DNA from: Kofleriaceae bacterium | GTDB taxonomy: Bacteria; Myxococcota_A; Polyangia; Haliangiales; Haliangiaceae | Direction of reading: 5' to 3' | NCBI GenBank assembly: GCA_025357755.1 | Contig: JANXOP010000168.1 | Span: forward strand, 1-64,000 | Length of the DNA: 64,000 nucleotides | Shown: piece by piece, positions 26,689 through 33,965 of the stretch | Position numbering within the stretch: position 1 is the stretch's first letter | Layout: each line of letters opens with the position of its first letter | The notes under the pieces: generated by a model | What the model was told of the DNA's origin: nothing | Seen by the model: only the letters and a program-made list of their open reading frames with translations | Databases searched by the model: none | Position numbers and translations under genes: made by a program

Positions 26689-28277
26689 CCGTCTCGATCT
26701 CCGCGGAGCTCGACAAGACGTACCCGGGAGCTCGCGTCCTCGAGCGCGCGAAGCTCGAGGTCGAAGCCGGCACCGTGCACGCCCTCGTCGGCGAGAATGG
26801 GGCCGGCAAGAGCACGCTCGTGAAGATCCTCGCCGGCATCACGCCCGCCGATCGCGGCACGCTCTCGATCGCGGGCACGGCGGTCGACCTCGCGACCTGG
26901 ACCCGCCGCGCCGCACGCGCGGCTCACATCGGCATCGTGCAACAACATGGTGCGTTCGCGGGCACGCTGAGCGTCGTAGAGAATGCCGTGCTCGGTGCCG
27001 AGCCCACCAGGCGCGGTGTCCTGCAGCTCGAGCCGACCGCGGCGGCCCTCTCGGCGCTCGGTCAAAAGATCGGCCTAGCGATCGAGCCGTGGATCCGCGT
27101 CGATCAGCTCTCGCTCGGTGCCGCGCAGCGCGCCGAGATCGTGACCGCTCTCCACTTCGGCGCGAAGCTCCTGCTGCTCGACGAGCCCACCGCCGTCCTC
27201 GCCCCGATCGAAGTCCAAGGCCTGCTCGCGACGCTGCGCGACCTCGCAAAAGCTGGCACCACGATCCTCCTCGTCACCCACAAGCTCGACGAGGTAAAGC
27301 AGGTCGCCGATGCCGTCACCGTGCTGCGCCAAGGCACCTCCGTAGCCCGCTTCCAAACGGGGACGGTAACTCGTTACTCACGTTCGACCTCGCAACCCAC
27401 CGAACTTACACACCCACCGAGGGACGGTAACTCACTCGACGTCTCCGAGATCGCGCGCGCGATGGTCGGTGGCGAGCTGCCGCCAGGGAGCTCGGTGCCC
27501 GCACCCGCGACCGATGCGAAGCCGATGCTCGTGTTGCGATCCGTCGGCGTTGCGGGCGAGCTCTCCGCGATCGATCTCGCGGTGCACGCCGGTGAGATCG
27601 TCGGCGTCGCCGGGGTCGATGGCAACGGCCAGCGCGAGCTCGGCCTCGCGATCGCTGGCCTCGTCGCGCACACCGGCGCGGTCGACATCGCGGGCCACCC
27701 CGCGGCCAGGCTCACGCCGAAGCAGCGGCTCGCCGCGGGCCTCGCGCACGTGCCCGAAGATCGGATGCATGGGGGCCTCGTGCTCGATGCCTCGGTCGCC
27801 GACAACCTCTGCCTCGGTCGCAGCGACATCACCGGGCGGTTCGTGATCGATCGCGCGGCGGTCGCGACGTTCGCGGATGCACGGATCGCCGAGCTCGATA
27901 TCCGTCCACCGTCGCGCGATGCGATCGCGCGGTCGCTCTCCGGTGGCAACCAACAAAAGCTCGTGATCGGCCGCGAGCTGTCACGGCCGAAGCTCGCCGC
28001 GGTGCTCGCGGCGCAACCCACGCGCGGCGTCGATCTCGGGGCGGTCGCGAAGATCCACGATCGCTTGCGCGCGACGGCCAGCGCGGGCGCGGGCGTGCTC
28101 GTGATCTCGGCCGACCTCGACGAATTGCTCGCACTTTGCCATCGCATCGTCGTGGTGCTGCGTGGCCGGATCGTCGGTGTGCTCGCGGGCCCGGCGCTCC
28201 TCCACGGCGATGCCCGCGCGAAGCTCGGCCAGCTGATGACCGGGTCCTCCGACGCCGCGGCCGAGGCTACTGCGTGA
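26685..28277 (+). CDS. BMP-family ABC importer ATPase (two-domain) with 25-codon repeat insertion
   Basis: 530 residues, two ABC halves. First: Walker A GENGAGKST, signature LSLGAAQRAEI, Walker B LLLLDEPTAVL and H-loop VTHKLDE. Second: degenerate Walker A GVDGNGQREL, signature LSGGNQQKLVIGREL, and AQPTRGVDLGA in place of the usual Walker B, as normal for RbsA/YufO-like proteins. Between the halves, at about residues 225-250, lies a 75-bp repeat element (27359-27433) read in frame. Removing it exactly gives ...VARFQTLDVSEIARAMVGGEL, which matches family spacing, so this is an insertion and not a family feature. ORF stays open; it is probably functional, as this linker is exposed. Overlaps the permease by GTGA. 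Confidence 0.88.
   Translation: MTVSISAELDKTYPGARVLERAKLEVEAGTVHALVGENGAGKSTLVKILAGITPADRGTLSIAGTAVDLATWTRRAARAAHIGIVQQHGAFAGTLSVVENAVLGAEPTRRGVLQLEPTAAALSALGQKIGLAIEPWIRVDQLSLGAAQRAEIVTALHFGAKLLLLDEPTAVLAPIEVQGLLATLRDLAKAGTTILLVTHKLDEVKQVADAVTVLRQGTSVARFQTGTVTRYSRSTSQPTELTHPPRDGNSLDVSEIARAMVGGELPPGSSVPAPATDAKPMLVLRSVGVAGELSAIDLAVHAGEIVGVAGVDGNGQRELGLAIAGLVAHTGAVDIAGHPAARLTPKQRLAAGLAHVPEDRMHGGLVLDASVADNLCLGRSDITGRFVIDRAAVATFADARIAELDIRPPSRDAIARSLSGGNQQKLVIGRELSRPKLAAVLAAQPTRGVDLGAVAKIHDRLRATASAGAGVLVISADLDELLALCHRIVVVLRGRIVGVLAGPALLHGDARAKLGQLMTGSSDAAAEATA
27359..27433 (-). repeat. 75-bp repeat element, copy A (inside the ATPase gene)
   Basis: Both ends carry GGGACGGTAACTC on the plus strand, 61 bases apart. 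Its reverse complement aligns end to end with copy B (29335-29409) without gaps: identical 15- and 14-base ends and about 26 of 46 middle bases. Length 75 is divisible by 3 and no stop occurs, so the host frame survives. Looks like a REP/MITE-like mobile unit; no transposase is in the window. Confidence 0.8.
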
Positions 28278-29320
28278 TCGCGAGCTCGCGGGACGACAAG
28301 CGTGAAGCGTTCGCCGTCGCGATCGCACTGCTTGTCTCGATCGCGATCGGCAGCGCGCTGATGCTGTGCGTCGGCAAGGCACCGGGCCATGTCTGGCTAC
28401 TGATGATAGAGCGGACGCTGTTCAGCGATACGTACTCGCTCGGACAGGTGCTCTACAAGGCGACGGGCCTGATCCTCACGGGCCTGTCGGTCTCGATCGC
28501 GCTCGATGCAGGGTTGTTCAACATCGGCGCGGAAGGGCAGGTCACGGCGGGCGTGGTTGCGTGCGCGGCGGTCGGCGCGGCGCTGCCCGCAGGTACGCCG
28601 GCGATCCTCGCGATCCCGATCTGCATCGCGATCGCCGCGCTCGCCGGCGGCGTGGTCGGCGGCGCGATCGGGGTGATGCGCGTGCGCTGGAACGCCCACG
28701 AAGTCATCACGTCGATCATGCTGAACGCGATCGTGTCGGGCGTCGCGTTGTGGCTCGGCAACGAGCTGTTGTTCCAGAATGGCACGACGACCGGTCCCCC
28801 GATCGTCGTCGGTGCCGAGCTCCCGCAGCTCGGGTTTGGGGGCAGCTCCGCGAACCTGTCGCTCGTGATCGCTGCCGCCGCGGTCGTCGCGCTGTGGTGG
28901 GTGCGCGCGCGGACGACGTGGGGCCAGGCGTTACTCGCGGTCGGCCGCGATCCGGCGGCGGCGCGAGCGGTCGGCATCTCGGTCGGGCGCGTGCAGCTCT
29001 CCGCGATGATCGGGGCGGGTGCGCTCGCCGGGCTCGCCGCGACGAACTTCGTGATGGGTCACAAGCATGCGTTCGAGGAGGGCCTCGGTCGTGGCGCGGG
29101 CCTGCTCGGGATCAGCGCGGCGCTGCTCGGTCGGATGAATCCGATCGGGATCGCGGTCGCGTCGCTCGCGCTCGGCTTCTTGTCTTCGGGCGGACTCGCG
29201 GTCTCGGATCAGATTCCCAAGGAGCTGTCCGAGATGTTGCAAGGCATCGTCGTGCTCGCGGTCGCGTGCAGTGGCCCGCTCGCCAGGCGCCTGGACCGCG
29301 GACCGAAAGTGCGGTCATGA
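28274..29320 (+). CDS. BMP-family ABC importer permease 1 (BPD_transp_2)
   Basis: 348 residues with about ten hydrophobic helices (FAVAIALLVSIAIGSALMLC; LILTGLSVSIALDAGLFNIG; ILAIPICIAIAALAGGVVGG). The segment LFNIGAEGQVTAGVV and the cytoplasmic loop ARAVGISVGRVQLSAMIGAG are the conserved regions of sugar/nucleoside permeases of this family (YufP-like). Start is GTG at 28274 overlapping the ATPase stop; the longer frame from 28136 is shadow. The second permease follows 103 bases later, separated by repeat copy B. Confidence 0.9.
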   Translation: MIASSRDDKREAFAVAIALLVSIAIGSALMLCVGKAPGHVWLLMIERTLFSDTYSLGQVLYKATGLILTGLSVSIALDAGLFNIGAEGQVTAGVVACAAVGAALPAGTPAILAIPICIAIAALAGGVVGGAIGVMRVRWNAHEVITSIMLNAIVSGVALWLGNELLFQNGTTTGPPIVVGAELPQLGFGGSSANLSLVIAAAAVVALWWVRARTTWGQALLAVGRDPAAARAVGISVGRVQLSAMIGAGALAGLAATNFVMGHKHAFEEGLGRGAGLLGISAALLGRMNPIGIAVASLALGFLSSGGLAVSDQIPKELSEMLQGIVVLAVACSGPLARRLDRGPKVRS

Positions 29321-29334
29321 CAAAACCCGCGAAT

Positions 29335-29409
29335 GAGTTACCGTCCCTCTCGGCGTATGTGAAATCGAGTACTTGCGCGGCGGAAAGTGACGATCGAGTT
29401 ACCGTCCCC
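29335..29409 (+). repeat. 75-bp repeat element, copy B (between the permease genes)
   Basis: Starts GAGTTACCGTCCCTC and ends GAGTTACCGTCCCC, direct terminal repeats 61 bases apart as in copy A, but in opposite orientation to it. It accounts for most of the otherwise unexpected 103-base gap between two permease genes of one operon. A run of seven G follows (29415-29421) and could act as ribosome-binding site for permease 2. Confidence 0.8.
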
Positions 29410-29423
29410 ATTTTGGGGGGGCG

Positions 29424-30308
29424 ATGATCGGGGTGATCTTCACGACCGCATTCGTCACGCAGATCATCCGGATCGCGGTGCCGTACGTGTTCGCCGCACT
29501 CGGTGGTTCGTTGACCGAACGCTCGGGGGTCGTGGATCTCGCACTCGAGGCGAAGTTGTTGTTCGGGGCGTTCGCGGCGGCCGCTCTCGGGCACGCGACA
29601 GATTCGGCGTGGTTGGGAATCGCGGGGGCACTCGCGGCGGGTGCACTCGTGGCCGCGGCGCAGCTCGGGTGCGCGCTGTGGCTCGGCGCGGACCAAGTGA
29701 TCGTCGGGGTCGCGCTCAACTTGCTCGCGCTCGGGGGCACGAGGTTCTTGTTGCAGCTGCTCTATCACGAGGGTGCGAACTCGCCGCCGGCGCCTGCTTT
29801 CGGGTCGGTGATCCTGACGAACCCGCTGGTGATCGGGGCGGTGCTCGCGGCGATCCTCGTACCGCTCGCGGTGAAGCACACGCGGTGGGGGTTGCGCTTG
29901 CGCGCGGCGGGCGATCGTCCCGATGCACTCGTCGCGGTCGGCGTGTCACCGCGACGGACGCGGATGGCAGCGGCCTTGGTCGGTGGTGCACTTGCGGGAG
30001 CGGGCGGGGCGCAACTGTCGCTCGCGGTCGGTGGGTTTTCCGCCGACATGTCGAGTGGGCGTGGCTACATCGCGCTGGCGATGGTGATCCTCGTCGGCTG
30101 GCGTCCGGCGCTGGCGGCGCTCGCGTGTGTCGGTGTGGCGATCGCCGAGGCGCTGAACATCGCCATCCAGATCTCGCACGCGACCGTGCTCGGGCATCGG
30201 ATTCCCTCGGAGCTCGCGCCCCTGCTTCCGTACGTGCTGACGCTCGTGGTCCTGGTCGCGTACAGCGGCCGCACCCGGCCACCTCCCGAAGCACTCGGCA
30301 AGCTCTAG
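29424..30308 (+). CDS. BMP-family ABC importer permease 2 (BPD_transp_2)
   Basis: 294 residues, about eight to nine helices. The N-terminus IRIAVPYVFAALGGSLTERS, then GVVDLALEAKLLFGAFAAAA, is the hallmark of the second permease of this importer type (YufQ-like). RAAGDRPDALVAVGVSPRRT is the coupling loop that contacts the ATPase. Ends ARPPPEALGKL-like (RTRPPPEALGKL). Start ATG 29424. Together with the binding protein, ATPase and permease 1 it completes a nucleoside or simple-sugar importer. No substrate-specific metabolic gene is adjacent. Confidence 0.9.
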   Translation: MIGVIFTTAFVTQIIRIAVPYVFAALGGSLTERSGVVDLALEAKLLFGAFAAAALGHATDSAWLGIAGALAAGALVAAAQLGCALWLGADQVIVGVALNLLALGGTRFLLQLLYHEGANSPPAPAFGSVILTNPLVIGAVLAAILVPLAVKHTRWGLRLRAAGDRPDALVAVGVSPRRTRMAAALVGGALAGAGGAQLSLAVGGFSADMSSGRGYIALAMVILVGWRPALAALACVGVAIAEALNIAIQISHATVLGHRIPSELAPLLPYVLTLVVLVAYSGRTRPPPEALGKL

Positions 30309-30312
30309 CAGC

Positions 30313-30321
30313 TGCTACAAT
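30313..30321 (+). promoter_or_regulatory. Extended -10 element in the 19-base gap after the importer
   Basis: TGC-TACAAT, ending 6 bases before the GTG at 30328, suggests that the next gene has its own promoter. The best match to TATAAT among this set. Confidence 0.5.
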
Positions 30322-30327
30322 CGTCGG

Positions 30328-31056
30328 GTGGGCAAGACGGTGTTCGGCGACGCACAGGCGCTCGCCGCAGACAGCTACCGGATCCAGACCGAGCAGAGTA
30401 CGTACACGCTCTCGGTCCACGACGAGCGCGGCAAGAAGTTCGCGCTGATTCGCGGCGAGCCGGGCACGGATCGAGAGCACGTCTCGGTGCGCGACAGCGA
30501 TCCTCGGGTCGGTGATCGCTCGCTGTTCGAGCTGCACTACACGGAGTGGATCGGTAAGGCGCTGCACGTCGCCACGATGACGACCTCGACGATCCTCGGC
30601 GCGACGCGGTTGGTGCTCGGCGCGCCGCAGGAAGCGGCCCCGCCGCCCGTGCGTGTCGTGCCCCCCGGGATGGGCGAGACCCCGCGCATCGTGCCGATGC
30701 CGAGCAAGGGCACGGCGATCAACGATGCGCAGATGCGCCAGGCGCAGAGCGCGTTCGCGAACACGCCCCAGGCCAAGGCGGCCGCCGCCGCCGCCGAGCA
30801 AGCGGCGAAGCACGCGCGCGAGCTGGCGCAGCGGCTGGTCGCCGCCGGAGATGCGCCGGCCGCGCTGCCGTATCCCGATCGGCACGTGCGCTACGCCGAG
30901 GATGTCGCGACGCTGTTGCGCTCGATCCATCGCCGCGATCGGTTGTTCGAGGACGTCGCCCAGAATCGCGATCTGCGCGAGCGCTTGATGAACTCGCTCG
31001 ATGCTGCCGAGAAGCTGCTCGCCGAGATCAAGGCGCGCGCACAGAAGAAGCGCTGA
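30328..31056 (+). CDS. Hypothetical soluble protein with helical, Ala-rich C-terminus
   Basis: 242 residues, not recognised. The first 95 residues are beta-rich (SYRIQTEQSTYTLSVHDERG; FALIRGEPGTDREHVSVRDS; LFELHYTEWIGKALHVATMT), possibly an FHA- or LURP-like sandwich. A Pro-rich linker follows (APPPVRVVPPGMGETP), then a long charged helix with coiled-coil potential (QAKAAAAAAEQAAKHARELA; DLRERLMNSLDAAEKLLAEI). No signal peptide. Start GTG 30328. The stop codon abuts the convergent argS stop (TGATCA). Function unknown. Confidence 0.6.
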   Translation: MGKTVFGDAQALAADSYRIQTEQSTYTLSVHDERGKKFALIRGEPGTDREHVSVRDSDPRVGDRSLFELHYTEWIGKALHVATMTTSTILGATRLVLGAPQEAAPPPVRVVPPGMGETPRIVPMPSKGTAINDAQMRQAQSAFANTPQAKAAAAAAEQAAKHARELAQRLVAAGDAPAALPYPDRHVRYAEDVATLLRSIHRRDRLFEDVAQNRDLRERLMNSLDAAEKLLAEIKARAQKKR

Positions 31057-32796
31057 TCACATCTGCTCGGGTGCCGCGAGCCCTAGCAGCGAGAGGCCCT
31101 CGGCCATCACGGCCTTGACCGCCGCGACCAGGGCGAGGCGCGCATCGCGGGTCGGCAGGTCGTCGCACAAGACACGCAGGCTGGGATCGCCATTGCCCGC
31201 CGTGTACCAGCGCGAGAACTCGCCAGCCAACGAGAGCAGGTAGTGACAGATGATGTGCGGCTCGCACTTCGGCAGCGTCGCGACGACGACCGCCGGGAAA
31301 TCGATCAGGCTGCGCGCGACCGCCCATTCGGCGCCCGTGCCGAGCTTGGTGAGATCGAGCTCGCGGAGCTGCGGACGTGGGTTTGCGGTGGCCCAGTCAC
31401 CGCCGGCCTTGCGCAAGATCGACGCGCATCGCGCGTGGCTGTACTGGAGGTACGGACCGGAGTCGCCCTGCAAGGCGATCACGCGATCCCACTCGAACGC
31501 GACGTCCTTATCACGCTGCGCGACGAGGTTCGCGAAGACGACGGCGCCGGTGCCGACCTGCGTCGCGATCGTGGTGAGTGCCTCGGGCGCGAGCTCGGGG
31601 TTGATCTCGGCGAGCAGCGCGCGGACCCTGCTATCGGCTTCGCTGATCACGTCCTTCAAGAGGACGACGTTGCCGGTCTTGGTCGAGCCCTTCTTGCCGC
31701 CGATCTGGACGAGCCCGTACGGCACGTGCTCGCACTTGCTCGCCCACTCGTAGCCCATGAGCGAGAGCGTCTTGAACAGCTGGCGAAAGTGCAGCGCCTG
31801 GCCGCGATCCACGACGTAGAGCGACCGCGCGAAGTGCCACGTGTTCCAGCGAAACTCGGCAGACGGGATATCGCGCGTCGAGTACAGCGTCGCGTCGTCG
31901 CTCTTCTTCAGGAGCAGCGGCGTCTTCTCGTCGGGGAGCATCACGACGAGCGCGCCTTCGCTCTCGCTCGAGAGGCCCTTCGCCGCGAGATCGGCGAGGA
32001 CGCGCGGCACCTCCGGCAGGTACTCGCTCTCGCCCTTGACGAGATCGAACGTCACGCCGAGCGCGTCGTACGCGGTCTGATACTCGGCGAGCGAGATGGT
32101 CTTGAACCGCGACCAAAGCGCGTGGGCTTCGGGGTCACCGTCCTCGAGCTTCTTGAACTCGGCGCGGCCCTCGGCGTCGAGCGTGGGATCGAGCTTCGCG
32201 GCCGCGCTGAAGCGGACGTAGAGGTCGTTGAGCATCGCGATATCGACCGTCGCGTTCGGGTCGGAGGGTCCCCACTTCTTCCATGCGGCGATCAACTTGC
32301 CGTGGGTGGTGCCCCAATCGCCGAGGTGATTGAGGCCGACGACGGTGTACCCGAGCGCGCGAAAGATCTGGACCAGCGAGTGGCCGAGCATCGTCGAGCG
32401 GATGTGGTGATACGCGAGGTGCTTCGAGACGTTCGGCGAGCTGTAATCGATGACGATCGTCTGACCGGCGCCGAGCGAGCGGGGCAGGAGCGAGCCCTCG
32501 AGGGCCGCGCCGATCAACCAGCGAAACACCGCCGGGCGATTCGCGCGAAAGTTCACGAACGGCCCGACCGCAGTCGCGGACGCCAAAAGCTCGCTCGATT
32601 GGAACGTCGCGGCGAAATCGAGCGCGACCTCCGAGGGGTTCTTGCCGAGGGTCTTGGCGATCGTGAAGACCCCCACGGCGAGATCGCCGAGCTCGGGACG
32701 CGGCGTCGTCTCGACCCTCAAACCCTCACGTGGGACACCGGCTAGCGAGGCAATCGCGTCGGCAGCAGCAGCGTGGAGGGGTGTCAGGTGCGCCAT
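31057..32796 (-). CDS. argS: Arginyl-tRNA synthetase
   Basis: 579 residues, close to the family length. The class I HIGH-like motif appears as SSPNVSKHLAYHHIRSTMLG, followed by GLNHLGDWGTTHGKLIAAW. Later landmarks are YSTRDIPSAEFR, GKKGSTKTGNVVLL (the KMSKS-equivalent region), PYLQYSHARCASILR and the DALR anticodon-binding end, LAGEFSRWYTAGNG. It charges tRNA-Arg in the cytoplasm. The ATG at 32796 is chosen over one six codons upstream because an extended -10 element lies 8 bases before it. Ends ...LLGLAAPEQM; complete. Confidence 0.95.
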   Translation of the reverse strand: MAHLTPLHAAAADAIASLAGVPREGLRVETTPRPELGDLAVGVFTIAKTLGKNPSEVALDFAATFQSSELLASATAVGPFVNFRANRPAVFRWLIGAALEGSLLPRSLGAGQTIVIDYSSPNVSKHLAYHHIRSTMLGHSLVQIFRALGYTVVGLNHLGDWGTTHGKLIAAWKKWGPSDPNATVDIAMLNDLYVRFSAAAKLDPTLDAEGRAEFKKLEDGDPEAHALWSRFKTISLAEYQTAYDALGVTFDLVKGESEYLPEVPRVLADLAAKGLSSESEGALVVMLPDEKTPLLLKKSDDATLYSTRDIPSAEFRWNTWHFARSLYVVDRGQALHFRQLFKTLSLMGYEWASKCEHVPYGLVQIGGKKGSTKTGNVVLLKDVISEADSRVRALLAEINPELAPEALTTIATQVGTGAVVFANLVAQRDKDVAFEWDRVIALQGDSGPYLQYSHARCASILRKAGGDWATANPRPQLRELDLTKLGTGAEWAVARSLIDFPAVVVATLPKCEPHIICHYLLSLAGEFSRWYTAGNGDPSLRVLCDDLPTRDARLALVAAVKAVMAEGLSLLGLAAPEQM

Positions 32797-32804
32797 GGCG
32801 CCCG

Positions 32805-32813
32805 TATTTAGCA
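32805..32813 (-). promoter_or_regulatory. Extended -10-like element of argS
   Basis: Minus-strand TGC-TAAATA, 8 bases before the argS ATG, with no Shine-Dalgarno between. The hexamer ends in A instead of T. Confidence 0.35.
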
Positions 32814-32905
32814 CGAGCCAAAAGACCTACGGATTCCCGGCAGTTGGTTTGACGTGCGAAGGAACCCGCTGTTACTGTTTGGTCGAGCCCTTTGGGAGGA
32901 CCCAA

Positions 32906-33913
32906 GTGAGCAAGATCGTTCTTTGCGTCGATGACAGTCAGACGATGCAACAGGTCGCGGACATCACCTTCCGCGGCACGGAATTTCAATATGTCGGGGC
33001 ACGCACCGTGGAGGAGGCGATTTCGAAAGCGAAATCGCAGAAGCCCACGGTCGTGCTCGCCGACTCCGCCATGCCGGGAAAGAACGGCTACGACCTCTGC
33101 CTCACCTTGAAGCAGGACCCGGCGACGGCAGACGTGCCCGTCGTCATCTTGGTCGGTAACAATGCACCTTATGACGCCGCTCGCGGCGCACAAGTCGGCG
33201 CCGACGCGAACCTCCCGAAGCCCTGGGACTCCCAGATCATGCTGGAGAAGGTGACCGAGATTGCGGCGAAGGGCAGCACGGCGAAGCCCGGTCAGCCAGG
33301 CGCAGCTCCGGCCGCTGCTGCTCTGCAACCCGCCGCTGCGCAGTCCGCTGCGAAGTCGCCTGCCGCGTCCGTTGCCGCAGCTGCGTCGCAACAGATGAAG
33401 GAGCCACCGCGCTCGGCAACGATCATGGGCATGCCCACGATCAAGATGCCGCCCGGGGTCGCGCCTGCGGTCACGCCGTTGCCGACCAAGACCACCGCGA
33501 TGGCGGTCCCGCCGATCGCACCGGAACCGGTCGCGACCTCGGCTGGTAGTGGCGCCGCTCCAGGGCTTCGGCCACCCGCCAAAGCGGCTCCGGCTCCCGC
33601 CGCACCGGCACCGGCACCCGCACCCGTCTCGGCACCCGCGACCAGCAGTAGCAACGGAGGTATCGGAGGTATGAACCGCGCGCCTATGGTCTCTGGCACT
33701 CCGACGAAGCGCTCTGCGCTGGTCGAAAAGACGTTGCAGAAGATGGCCGCGCGGCTCGCCGAAGCGACCGGGCTCGAAGCCGGTTCGCCGGAGCTCCTGG
33801 CACTGCTCAAGCTCTCGACCGAGATCGTCGAGCGCGTCGTGTGGGAAGTCGTGCCGGAGCTCGCGGAGCAAATCATCCGCGAGAATCTCGACGCGCTGAC
33901 CAAGCGCAGCTGA
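32906..33913 (+). CDS. Response regulator with receiver, long Pro/Ala linker and helical C-terminal domain
   Basis: 335 residues. Receiver at 1-120: DD at 9-10, phosphoacceptor Asp53 (VVLADSAMPGKNG) and Lys in ANLPKPWDS. Residues about 125-255 are Pro/Ala/Thr-rich and likely disordered. The C-terminal 70 residues (LVEKTLQKMAARLAEATG; TEIVERVVWEVVPELAEQII) form a conserved helical module found at the ends of deltaproteobacterial response regulators. No DNA-binding domain, so it should act by protein contact, as in gliding or polarity control. GTG start at 32906 is fixed by GGGAGGA at 32894-32900. No histidine kinase gene is adjacent. Confidence 0.85.
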   Translation: MSKIVLCVDDSQTMQQVADITFRGTEFQYVGARTVEEAISKAKSQKPTVVLADSAMPGKNGYDLCLTLKQDPATADVPVVILVGNNAPYDAARGAQVGADANLPKPWDSQIMLEKVTEIAAKGSTAKPGQPGAAPAAAALQPAAAQSAAKSPAASVAAAASQQMKEPPRSATIMGMPTIKMPPGVAPAVTPLPTKTTAMAVPPIAPEPVATSAGSGAAPGLRPPAKAAPAPAAPAPAPAPVSAPATSSSNGGIGGMNRAPMVSGTPTKRSALVEKTLQKMAARLAEATGLEAGSPELLALLKLSTEIVERVVWEVVPELAEQIIRENLDALTKRS

Positions 33914-33946
33914 ACGCATCGCGTCGTCTTCGGAACGGCGCTGGCG

Positions 33947-33955
33947 TGATAGTTT
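33947..33955 (+). promoter_or_regulatory. Extended -10 element of valS
   Basis: TGA-TAGTTT ending 10 bases before the valS ATG at 33966; no Shine-Dalgarno in between. Confidence 0.45.
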
Positions 33956-33965
33956 CGTCGACGAT

